From assembly GCA_026214975.1 (NCBI GenBank), contig CM047815.1, positions 57,915,852-57,979,851 on the forward strand: 64,000 bases of DNA, read 5' to 3'. The position numbers were made by a program, and so were the translations under genes. The notes beneath the pieces are model-generated. The model made no database searches. It was not told where the DNA came from and saw only the letters and a list, made by a program, of their open reading frames with translations. This stretch comes from Gentiana macrophylla. Taxonomy: Eukaryota; Streptophyta; Magnoliopsida; Gentianales; Gentianaceae. Position 1 is the first letter of the stretch. Each line of letters starts with the position of its first letter. Below, in pieces: positions 10,978 to 22,063 of this stretch.

Positions 10978-13900
10978 TCAGTCAACTTTTATAATTCCAA
11001 GTTCGATCCTTAGTTTAGCAAATCTTTCACTATCAAGTGGTTTAGTAAAAATATCGACAAGTTGATCTTGATAGGGATGTATAGAACCACCACATCTTTC
11101 TTTTCAACATGATCTCTTATAAAATGATGTCTTACATCAATGTGCTTAGTTCTTGAGTGCAAAAGCAAATTTCTCGTGATTGCAATTGCACTTGTGTTAT
11201 AACACATAATTGGAATTTCCTTTTCTTCAATTCCATAATCCCTTAATTGTTGTCTTAGCCAAAGTACTTGTGCACAAAGAACTTCCAAAGACAATGTATT
11301 CGACTTCAAGAGTGGAAGTTGATATAGAATTGCATTTCTTGCTAAACCAGAAACCAGTCTATTTCCCATTAACCGGCGGGTTCACGAGGTGCTTTTTCTA
11401 TCAATCTTGCATCCAGCATAATCAGAATCTGAGTAGGATATGACTCTGAAGCTTCCTTCCTTGGAATACCATATCCCTACTCCCAAAGTCTCTTTTAGAT
11501 ACTTGAGAACTCTCTTGACTGCACCTAAATGGCTTTCTTTAGGTTTAGATTGAAATCTTGCACAAACACATACAGCAAAGGATATATCAAGTCTGCTGGT
11601 AGTTAGGTACAGCAGACTGCCCATCATCCTTCTGTATAAGGTCTGATCAACATCCTTGCCTTCTTTATCTTCATCCAATCTGATGTTTGTACTTATAGGA
11701 GTTGAATTCTTAGTACTGTTTTCCATACCAAACTTCTTCAGCAACTCCTTGGTGTACTTGGTTTGATGAATGAAGATTCCATCTCTCATCTGTTTGACTT
11801 GCAATCCCAAAAAGTAGTTCATTTCTCCCATCATAATCATTTGGAATTTACTCTTCATTAGATTTGCAAACTTTTCACAAAGTAAATCATTTTCAGAACC
11901 AAATATTATGTCATCCACATAAATTTGTTGTACACAGGTCTTTGTCCCTTCACCGATTCTCGAAAAGTGTCTTGTCAATGGTGCCTTTTGTAAATCCGTT
12001 GTCCACCAAGAATTGAGATAGAGTCTCATACCAAGCTCTTGGTGCTTGTTTTAATCCATAAAGTGCTTTGTTGAGTCTATACACTTTATCTTCTTGATCT
12101 TTAACTTCAAATCCAGGAGGTTGCTGAACTTACACTTCCTCCTCTAGAATACCATTCAAAAATGCACTCTTGACATCCATTTGATATACTTTGAAGTTCT
12201 TATATGCAGCATGTGCCAAGAATAATCTGATAGCTTCCAATCTTGCAACAGGTGCATAAGTTTCATCAAAATCTATTCCTTCTGCTTGAGAATAGCCTTT
12301 TGCTACTAGTCTGGCCTTGTTCCTCACAATGGTACCAGATTCATCAAGTTTATTTCTGTATACCCACTTAGTACCAATGATATTTGCATGACTTGGCCAT
12401 TCAACTAGTGTCCAAACTTGATTTCTTTCAAATTCATTCAATTCTTCTTGCATAGCTATTATCCAATCTGGATCTGAAATAGCTTCTTCAACAACTTTTG
12501 GTTCCATTTGAGATAGAAAACAAGTAAACATAGCTTCCAGTTGTCTTCTAGTCCTCACACCTTGCACGCACATTGCCAATAACTTGTTCAAGCAGGTGAT
12601 TCCTTAACCATTGTGGATTTTGGTTATTTTGATTTTCGGGAACATCATCTTGATGAGGTCTCTTTGTAGCTTCTTCTATAGGGGTTCAATGGATCCTTGA
12701 AGCCGCTTCGATTGTTGCATCAATAACATTATCGGCCAGGTGCTCACAGAGGCGATGTCGTAAACTTTTAAGTCATTGAATCTTTCCAAAACTTCAACAC
12801 AATCTGGATCAGTGACTTGTTGATTCTCAGCAGGTCCACAATCTTCATCTTCCATACCAGTAAACTTAGGTTCATCAAACACAACATGGATTGTTTCTTC
12901 ATGTTTCAGTGACCTCTTGTTTAGTACCCTGAATGCTCTGCTGACTGAAGAATATCCCAAGAAAATTCCTTCATCTGATTTTGGTTGGAATGTTTTCAAA
13001 TGTACCTTATGATTTAGAATAAAACATTTGCTTCCAAATGGATGGAAATAGGATATGTTAGGTTTCCTTCCATTCCAAATCTCATAAGGTGTCTTCAGCA
13101 GCTTCTTGTTTACTGATGTTCTGTTTTGTGTATAGCATGCTATATTTACTGCTTTAGCCCAATATCTTTCAGGTAGCAATGCTTCACAAATCATTGTTCT
13201 TCCTGCTTCCTTTAAAGTTCTGTTTCTTCTTTTAGCAACCCCATTTTGCTGAGGTGTACCAGCAGCAGCAAGTTGATGTAGTACACCATTCTGTTCACAA
13301 TATTCTCTTATAACTTTGTTGAGAAATTCAGTACCCTGATCTGATCTTATCTTTATTACTGTTAAACTTTTCTCATTTTGTAATCCCTTCAAAAGATTAG
13401 GCATGCTTTGAAGTGTTTCACTTTTCTTGTTCATAAATATCACCCAAGTGTACTTTGAATAATCATCCACAACCACTAAAGTGTACTTCTTTCCTGTTAC
13501 ACTTGTTGGAGTTATTGGTCCAAAAAGATCCATATGCATCAGCTCCAACACTCTATTAGTTGATTGTTTGGTCTTTGATTTGAAACTTGACTTTATTTGT
13601 TTACCCTGCTGACATGCATCACATATAGCATCCTTCTTGAATGTGATCTCGGTAAACCAACCACCCGACTTCTTCTTTACCAACTGATTAATATCATCAA
13701 AGTTTAAGTGATTCAACTTTTGTGCCATAACCAATTGAGTTACGATTTGGTATGCACAATCAGCAGTGATTCTGAAGGCTGCGATGAGACCAATCAACAA
13801 CAAACATATTCTCGTTGTCTTCTACCGGCAAGTACAACTTGATCACCTCTTTCACCAATGACAATACTGATTTGTTTTTGTCAAAAGTGACTTTATAACC

Positions 13901-14143
13901 CTTGTCACAGAATTGTCCGATTGCTCGCAAGTTGTAGTCCGATCCTTCCACATATGCAACATTCTTGATTGTAAGTCCATTCCTTACAAGTGTGCCATAT
14001 CCTCTTGTATATCCAGTGTATTCTTGTTGCCAAAATTCACCCTTGGACCATCTTTTGCCACAAAGTTTGACAGACAGTGCATATTCTTTGTCATGTGTCC
14101 GGAACATCCTTTATCAAAGTACCGGACACCCTACAAAACAAAG
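10978..14143 (-). pseudogene. pol: F2 pol: PR-IN-RT-RNase H (frameshifted)
   Basis: Copia polyprotein needed for cDNA synthesis and integration. Domains in order: a protease region near 14100, where the DSG triad reads DKG in FDKGCSGHMTK; the pre-integrase H/C region (LNHLNFDDINQLVKK, CDACQQGK); integrase core with HMDLFGPI, RSDQGTEF and NGVAKRRNR (D, D, E all present) at about 13590-13230; RT at 12500-11850 with [11 protein letters not shown] and [11 protein letters not shown]; and RNase H at about 11450-11000 (DSDYAGCK, HIDVRHHFIRDHV). Frames change at about 13780, 12640, 12120, 12010 and 11380. The end at 10978 is set by alignment with the M1, P2 and P3 pol ends. Confidence 0.88.
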
Positions 14144-16471
14144 TTAATGCATTTTAGGTACCCAAACTGTTTGGGTCCATAGTAGTCGATGGCAAGCATG
14201 ACCCTTGGTATGTTTCCATAAGGTCTTCTCTGAATGTGTCATACTTTGGTTCATACTTTGGTTCATACATGTATTCCACACATCCATAAGTTCTAAACAA
14301 GAGGTTGTGTAGGAATCATATATATTTTTTCCATCCTTTGGTTTATAATGTTGTTTAAAGTGATTCTTGATGTTAGAAGCATTAGTATAACCATTTGTTT
14401 GTTGTCTGTTAGGAATGCACCTGTAATATGGAGTCTGCTGAGGTCCCTCTTTGAGGCCTTTTATAAGTCCTCTCTTTGAGTCCTTTGTTTGATTCCATTG
14501 CTTAGGTTTTACCCTAGCGACTTGGTTATACTTAATGCTTCTAGCAATAGATGATAAATATTCCAATCATCATCGGTGGGAGCAGTCTACCTTTCCCCAC
14601 GAGATAAGTATCCCTTAAATGATTAACATTTTTGGGTTTAGGATTCTTATCCTTGGAATATTTTTGTTTCTTACCCTTACGTGGTTGTGAGACTTGGTAG
14701 CATGTGCGCTATATCTGAGCTTAGAAGGCACAAAGTGATTCTATTTTTAGATTTACTCTTTTTATTAGAGTCTGTTGACTTCTTTGACTTTCGATTTTGC
14801 TTCCTTGAAGCATTCTCATTAGATATTCTTGCCAAAGAACCTTCATGGGAGTTGGGTCTAGTGCGGTATAAACTTAGGACCAGTTCGGTACTAGGTTGAT
14901 GACCTTCTTGGATCCACTCTTGTTAGATTCTTGAGTTCCAAATCCAAGCCTGTTCTATCACCATAAGGCTTTCAGATTTGTATGCGGCGAGAGGAACCAG
15001 ATGGTTCAAATAGATTCGAGGGGCTCTTTGGATGATCGCAGCTTACAATCGATTCTATCCGACATCTTTTTCATTACCTTTGAGAACCCTTAACTCGACT
15101 TTCAATCTTCCAACTTCTAACTCAAGAGCTTCTTTTTCAGCCTTCACAATCTCATAACAGATTGTATTATCCTCGATTGATTAAGGATGGCATCCAAAGT
15201 CTCATTGTTGTCGAGAATTTCTAGGATTTGAACCACAAGTTGATTCACAATCACTTCCAAAGAGGAGTATTGATGGATACTGATGATTGTATACCTCCTC
15301 AGTTTCATCCATATTGGCCATCAAAGCATAATCATCCATATCAGCAACCAATGATGTGTCATCTGATTCATTTCCCTTTTCAGATATTCCACTTCATACC
15401 CTGATTCATCTTCAGCAACCATAGCCTTCTTGCCATGTCTTCTTTGTTGACTCTTGGTCTTGATAGAGTCGGACAATCATGTCTAAAATGTCCAGGCTTC
15501 TTGCGATTGAAGCAAAGATAATCGAGTTCCTTGCCTTGTTTTAACTCGGGGACGATCCAGTTTGAAGTGTCCTGGTTTCTTGCAATGAAAGCACAGATAG
15601 TCATTATCTTTCTTTGGTTCTTCTATCCTTCTTTTGGTAGGCCTCTTTGTGAAATTTCTTGAAGGGCCTTTCTAGTCTTCATCATCCACGATTTTCTTGC
15701 TCGGTAGGGCAATATGCTCTTGCATTTCATCCAGTGAGATCATCTTGTCCTCCTCGATGTTTCTTCTTGATGTGAAGCAGCCAATGCGATGGTCTTTGGC
15801 TCTTCCTTTTTCGATCTCAGTACAAGCTTTTGCTAAATTCATAAGCCTTGAGATCGAAAACAATTTGAAGGTATCTTCTTCATGCAACTTTCTCATTTCT
15901 TCAATTGCAATCACCTTCATTTTCCAAACATCTTTTGCGAGTAGAGCTTCCAAGATTTTGGTGTTTATTTCTTCTTTTGAATAACTTACACTCGTGCAGA
16001 GTAAGTTCGTCGAGATTGCATTGAATCTTGATTCCATTTGCTCAATGGTTTCATTTGGCGACATCTTGAACTTTTGGAACCTTTTTCCGCCACACCGATT
16101 TTATTCTTCTTTATTGCATCGGTGCCTTCACATATCAAATGTATCTTGTCCCAAAGTTCCTTTGCGGTTTTGCAATCTTTAACCTTCATGTACATATTGC
16201 TATCGAGTTCTATAAATGATATCAATAGCAATGTTGTTGAGGTTTGCTCTTTTCATCTTACGCATTCCATTTCTCTTTTGGTTTAGGAATGTACTCGGTT
16301 GTATCACCCCTTTGTTATTGCCTTGGTAATCTCAGGTGGTCCATCGATTAGTACATCCATCATCTCATCATGAGTTGCGACAAGGTAAGCCTTGCATTCG
16401 ACGTTTATACTCATCAAATTTATCTAGAGAGCACATCAAAGATAGTTCTAGCATACTTGTGTGTTATCCAT
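14144..16471 (-). pseudogene. gag: F2 gag (frameshifted)
   Basis: Copia-type capsid protein. The ATG at 16471 aligns with the M1 gag start (MDN...). The gag core is at about 16231-15672 (DSNMYMKVKDCKTAKELWDK, MSPNETIEQMESRF). Two adjacent CCHC-type zinc knuckles lie at 15605-15460, each with one cysteine read as arginine (the second is CFNRKKPGHFRHDC). A polar region follows, then the C-terminal WVPKMH and TAA at 14144-14146. M1 has only one knuckle. Several frame breaks are present. A short direct repeat encoding MNQSMNQSM lies near 14250. Confidence 0.82.
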
Positions 16472-16560
16472 GATGCAAGTCTTTGAAAATCGGTAACTTG
16501 AAAGAAAGTTTTAAAGAATTTTCACAAGCACAACAAGTAGGATTCCTTGAGCAAGCCTTT

Positions 16561-16572
16561 GCTCCGATACCA
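16561..16572 (-). other. F2 primer binding site (initiator Met tRNA)
   Basis: The minus strand reads TGGTATCGGAGC, two bases from the LTR end. This is the common plant copia primer site complementary to tRNA-iMet, with one mismatch (G for A) to the usual TGGTATCAGAGC. Confidence 0.92.
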
Positions 16573-16574
16573 AT

Positions 16575-18275
16575 TGTTTGTCCTTGAAAAGGCTTTGGTT
16601 AAGTTTAGGGGGTTGAATAAACTTAACACTTAAAACTTTGGAGTTAACAAATTCGCAACTTCAGTCTGCTGAAACTTCAGAGTCTGTTGAGACTTCGTAG
16701 CTCTTGATAAGCGATGAGTCTCTTGATAGTTGAGTTTCTTTGAATTTGTGCGTGAGAATTAAATCAAAATTAAGCCTTAATACTTGTTATTAAATATGAT
16801 ACTAAGTATTAGATACTCATTAGTGCAAGTGTGTGATTTCAGGTTGCTAGATTCGAAGAGGTTGATGTACAAAATAAACTAAGTGCACGAAATTAAATCT
16901 TTGAAAGTAAGTAGGCAGATTTTATAGTGGTTCCAGGTGGCGTAATCCTGTCAGTCCACTCTTCTCCTGTGATGTTGGAGGAAATTCACTAGAGATCTTT
17001 GATGTAGCTGTTACAAAGATTCCTAAGTTGTTTGTCCTTCACCAATAACTATGGCTTCACAAACTGAAAGCTGGCCAGGAGCAGTAGGATTGCTTCTCCT
17101 AAGTCTTCCACTAGTCCTTGAAGGGTAGGATTGCCTCTTCACCAGCTCCACCACAAACAACAGTCTTTCACACCCAACAGATGCTTCACTGTCTTCAGCA
17201 GGTTCTTTATAAAATAAAGATTGAATCAAGTAAATGATTGATTCTGGTGACTTGATTAGGATGATATAATCGCAGACTTGCGGTCTTCAAGTGTGTAATC
17301 TTAATGTAGCTTGAATATAGAATGCACTTGAAGAAATTCTCTAGATCGCTGACTTTATGCTCGATAAGTTCAACGAGGTGTTTTTTATTTCGAGTTATCT
17401 CTTAAAGTTTATCCAAAATTCATCATCTTTTTCGAGTTGAAAGTCCTCTATTTATATAGCGAGGAATGCATGTGACTTGTATTTGAAATTCAAATGTGAC
17501 CGTTCCTTGTTTTTGTCCCATCTCGATTTGCATTCGTCACTATTCATAGGATCGATTTGTCGAATTCCTATTTTGTGATCTGATCATCATTCACCCCTTT
17601 GACTTGTACCCAATGGATAAAAATATAAATCATCCCAACGTCTTTTTAATCTGAGCCTTTGATTTTCTTAATAAGTCAGAAGTAGTTGGCTATCCTTATC
17701 CATGTAATCATCCAATAATCTTGATTCAATCGAGGTATATATATCAAGAGAGGTTCATCGATCTTTGAGATACCTATCGATCTATTTGACGACAATTTCT
17801 TTGTGTATAAAATGTAATGCTGGTGATTTCTTTTATCTAACTTTTATTTGTGAAGTTAGATTACACCATATTAGATTATAACCAAGTTCCAAACATCATC
17901 CAACTTATGGAACTTAGACCTTCTACACAAGGTATATGTAATCAGTTTAGGTCATCACAGACTTGCCTAAATTCGATTCCATATCCTTGACTTTAAATAC
18001 TAAGTTTGATCCCTTAGCCTTCATTAGCGAGTTTGAACCCTCGGCCTTGGTCTTCAAGCAGAGTTCAAGACTAGTCTATCGACCTATCTACCCTCTTGAC
18101 CTAGACCGATCTCTTTGATATCAACCAAACAACCATTTACGATTGCTTGTTTGATCAAACCTATTTATGAATCAAACTCTAATAAACCTATACATTTGAT
18201 CTAGACATCTTTTTGCCTTTGCACTATAACAGCTAGTATGGCACTCATCATCAAAACATAGAAATAAGTCCAACA
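16575..18275 (-). repeat. F2 5' LTR
   Basis: About 1700 bases, TGTTTGTCCTTG...AGTCCAACA on the plus strand, pairing with 4471-6200. The TATA-like region CTATATAAATAG is on the minus strand near 17449-17460. The third base of the LTR's usual GG is T here (TGTTTG for TGTTGG). Confidence 0.92.
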
Positions 18276-19057
18276 CAGTGCTTCTTCCAATAGAATTGCT
18301 TTCTTTATAACGTTCGGATGTACTATCAGTTTGTTGGATGACTGACTTATAAAACTAAATTTCCAGATCAGTTTTATACTGTGTTTATCAGTTGTCAGTT
18401 TCTTGACTGACTTGGAGCATTAACTGAGATTTTACTCTTCTTCAAATATCAGTACTCCAGTTTTCATCTGATTCTTATTGACTTAATCAGAGTACACCAT
18501 AAGCAAGTATCTTCTAAGAATTCATTGTCCTTATGATTCTTAGGTCTTCATACAATATCCATAAGTCAGTTCAAGTCACCACAAACTTGCCTGAAGTCTA
18601 TCTTTATAGTCTCGACTTGTGATCTTCATAACTGAGTTTGAGCCCTCAGTTCTTCAATCTTCAATAACTGAGTCTGTGACCCTCAGTTCTTCATCAACTG
18701 AGTTTGAACCCTCAGTTCTTCTATCTTCTAGATAAGTCAACCGAGTTTGGGTCCCTTAGTGAACTTACCTTTTTCAGTTTCATATTGGTGTAGTCTAAGT
18801 CAGTTTGTTTATCTTGACGATTTCCAGTTTTGTAAATGACTTCTAGTTTTCAGTTTCACGACACACTAACAATTACAGTGCTTGTCTGATGTAACCTATA
18901 CAAATATCAGACTCTAGTAAAACCTATACATTCAGTTCTAGACATCTTTTAGCTTTTCACTATAACAGCTAGCTTCAACACTTCATCAATGAGGTTAAGG
19001 TAATACTTTGAATAAATATGATGAATTATCATCAAAACATAAATTTTATTTTCAACA
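18276..19057 (-). repeat. M1 3' LTR, fragment next to M1 internal region
   Basis: Continues the LTR cut at 4470 and begins with the second CAGTG copy. It contains tandem units of about 33 bases at 18630-18760 built around AACTGAGTTTGARCCCTCAGTT, an inverted AACTGAG/CTCAGTT pair. It ends TTTTCAACA beside the polypurine tract. Confidence 0.9.
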
Positions 19058-19080
19058 ATTTCCCCCTTTTTGATAATGCC
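19058..19080 (-). other. M1 polypurine tract
   Basis: The minus strand reads GGCATTATCAAAAAGGGGGAAATT directly before the LTR start TGTTGAAAAT. This gives the direction of the element. Confidence 0.88.
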
Positions 19081-19213
19081 AAAACTCTCCCTAAAAGAAA
19101 AGCTTAAAGATCAAAACAATGTAAAACAATGTAAAACTGGAAAACCGGATTTCATTAGAATATGTAAAAACTGGAATAGTTACACTTTTGTTCAAATAAA
19201 TTTCAGCTAGAGA

Positions 19214-21618
19214 CTAGGTTCCTTTCTGTGCTTTTTGTGTAACTGAGATAAACTTCTTTTCTTTGACATGTAGACGATAAGCATACTCTAGCTTGGTGTC
19301 TTCTTTAGAAAAGGTTTTGTTATAGTCCACTTGACTTCCTTCATTCCATTTTCTCCATAATGCTAACTTTGGTATAGCTGATTCATCCAAGTAGTACTTT
19401 TCAAATTCTGCTACATCAGCTTTCATTTGTTCAACTTTGTCTTTTATCTTCAGTTTGTCTTCAATCTTCTTGATATTCTTATATTGTATCATTTTCTGAT
19501 TGTGATATTCGTCAGATAAGAAGTAGTTCAAGGATTCTTCAAAAGTCTTGTCCTTGTACTTGGCTTTGATAGGATTGTGATCTTTGATAAACATTAACCA
19601 TAGATCCTTTGTTAGAGTAGCTCTCCATTCTTCAGGTTGACTGTATTTCACAATGAGCTGCTCATCAGTTAATTCTTTCTTTAAAAACTTTGGATCTGAT
19701 TTATATTTTTCCAATTCGTCTTCAAGTAGCTTCTTTTCTTTGAGTAATGTCAGCTTTTCTTCTTCAGCTTCCCCCTTTTTGGCATCATAAAATTGATCTA
19801 CCAAAGCATGAGTTGCCTTTTGATCGGCTGAGATACATTGCTGAGAAGCAAGTACTTCTTTGAGCTGAGTCTCTAACCCGTAGATTTGCTGATTCATATG
19901 AAAGTGAGCCTGAGCATGTGTTTCCCTATCTACTGCGGTTGAGTCTTCAAGTTTTTGTTTGAGTAACAGAATTTCGAGGCAGAACTTGAACTTGACTTAT
20001 GGATCATCTCTAATCTTGCATGAACTGAGACATCTATTTTCGTTCTATAATCTAGATATCTAGAGATGTTTGACAGAAGGCCATTATATGCATCATTTTG
20101 GCTGAGCACAATCTTCAAGTTCTCATGAACTCTTTCGTCAATATATCAGAAGGATATCATCAATTACCATAAGTTGTTGAGTATCAGGTCCATCAGCTGC
20201 TTGCCGATTGTCAGTTGTCTGATTTTCAACTGGCAAACCTTCTTGCCGAGTCACAGTTTGCATACCTTGAAATTGAGGTTGAGTAATTATCTGCAAAACT
20301 ATAGTCATATCAAGCTTCGTTCCTTGAATTATCATCTTCATCATCATCTTTCCTCTTCAACAAATACTTGGGAGAAGATGATGTGGCTGATTCTCTGTGT
20401 TGAGCTAGTTCAATGAATCTACTGAAGCAGTTTGCAAGAAACTCTGACATAGGAAACAGAGTATAGAGGTCTCTAATTTCTAATTCTTCCAAGAGTAACC
20501 TTTCTTCAGATTGCAAGATAGCATCTCTAGAATATTCTGGTTTAAGCTTCATCTTCATTAGCTTGATAATTCTATCAGCTTCAAAACCTGGGGCTTGTTG
20601 CTGATCTGATTGGTGTTAAGATTGTTGTAACTGAGAAGTATCACCAGTAGGAGTATCTTCCCGTGTGATTTCAGCTGTCGGTTGTTGTAGTTCCCCCTCA
20701 GTTGGTGCTTGTGGACTCGAAGTACCAGGGTACAAACATTTGACAACTGATTTTTCTTTTGCTGATTCAGCTTTCCGCTTGACTCCTTTGTGTTCAGTTT
20801 CCTGCTGAGACACAGTTATCTGTCTGGCTTCAGGTTGGGAAGTTGTTCTTGTGACTGCTGCAATTTCCTCTGTATCAGTAGTTGTGGCTGCAGTTTGCCT
20901 TGCCTTCTTCCCTGCCTTAAGTTTCTTCAAATAAAATTGGATGATTCCACTAAGTGTTTTCTTCAGTCGGAATCTGCCAACAGTTACTTGTCCTTCAGCT
21001 TGAGCTTTCTGTACACTTTCCAATTCAGCTAAATGTTGCTTCTTTATCTGATTGTTGACATAACTGGCCCAATTGAATTCTAATTCGTTCCAAATTATGT
21101 TCATCAGATAATCATTGTCATCGGATAATGTGTTGATTCCTTTGGATTTTCCAATAACATGTCTGCTGAGCGATCTACTGAGAAGTCCAAATTCTGGCTT
21201 GAGTTTGTCAATATGAGTGCCGACTTCTGCTGGTTCCTTAGATAATGAAATCTACCTAAGAAAGGCGTCTCTTTTCAAAGGTAGACAATTCAAGTCTATT
21301 GATGTCACAGATGAATTTGTGAAACCAAATAGTGACTTCATGACTCGTTCATTGATAATAATTCGATCTCCACAAACTGTAGTGATGAGGGAGTCTCTAA
21401 CCAGACGCATGTTCTCCTAGAACTGTAAAATCCCTTCCACATAATGTTTTTCGTTGAAGGTGACCTCCAGAATGCTTCTTAATCCTGGTTGTTTCTGGAT
21501 CTTCTCGCAGATATAACTTGCTAACAGAGTGTTGTTGTACATATTTTCATAAATTTCGAATGTATACACATCTATCTGTGATCAATATTTCTTCTTGTGA
21601 TTTATTTGAAGTGGCCAT
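19214..21618 (-). pseudogene. M1 third ORF after pol
   Basis: Begins with ATG at 21618 (MATSNKSQEE on the minus strand) and ends at 19214. It is equivalent to the P2 ORF 40607-43107. An N-terminal domain lies at 21618-21040, with FNWASYVNNQIKKQHLAELE at its end. It is followed by Q/T/E-rich linker sequence (21000-20130), then a charged coiled-coil-like C-terminal third (19897-19214) with KKGEAEEEKLTLLKEKKLLEDE cut short here to its core AEEEKLTLLKEKKLLEDE, KYSQPEEWRATLTKDLW and LALWRKWNEGSQVDY. The frame changes near 21110, 20600, 20350 and 19920. Function is unknown; no membrane helix is evident. Internal GGGGGAA tracts are at 20689-20702 and 19769-19785. Confidence 0.8.
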
Positions 21619-22063
21619 TTCTGAGTTGAGTGTGAAAACAAAAATCGAATTTGGAGATGAAAAGAATTATGAAAAATCTGATTTTTTATTTTAAGGAAAT
21701 GTGAACGGAGGTTGGATATATAGGGGTAATGTACTGACGGTTGATTAATAAAACTTTTCAAATTCCATGATGGTTTGAATTACCAATGCATGTACTATTC
21801 TAACAGTAAAGGGGTGTGCACGCAACATATTTTGACAAAAACTGCGGTAATTAAATGTGATATAACCGCTGTCGGTTTTATCTTTGACTTCAGTTGACTC
21901 TTATAAAGACTGATGTTGAAGTCAGTTCTAGAGTAAACTATCAGTTCCGATAAATCTTTCAGTTGGTCAGTTTGAGATTGTTGATGTCAATGACTAATCT
22001 GTTAGTGAGCGCACCCAGCATAACAAAGATTAATCCCCTTGACGAATCTCGGGCTTAACTGAT
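21619..22063 (-). promoter_or_regulatory. M1 spacer between pol and third ORF
   Basis: Noncoding. It contains the conserved post-pol block at about 22052-21970 (GGGTGCGCTCACT; GTCATTGACATCAAC), a GCGGTTATATCACATTTAATTACCGC-type region at about 21880-21845, and a TATA-like box at about 21715-21723. Confidence 0.6.
21715..21723 (-). promoter_or_regulatory. TATA-like box before M1 third ORF
   Basis: The minus strand reads CCTATATATCCAACC about 100 bases upstream of the ATG at 21618. It is conserved in position with P2, P3 and F2. Confidence 0.45.

Larger units (their letters stand above)
4471..18275 (-). mobile_element. Complete Sirevirus-like Ty1/copia element F2
   Basis: A 13.8-kb full-length copia element with both LTRs, a primer site, gag, pol (PR-IN-RT-RNase H), a third ORF of about 4 kb and a polypurine tract. 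It is flanked by CAGTG duplications. It belongs to a different family from M1 and P1-P3: the LTR sequence differs, while gene order, primer site and polypurine tract are the same. The coding regions contain many frameshifts. Confidence 0.93.

Noticed and set aside
18630..18760. CRISPR-like repeat array
   Set aside because: The repeats are few and imperfect, lie inside an LTR and recur in each LTR copy; the context is a plant genome.
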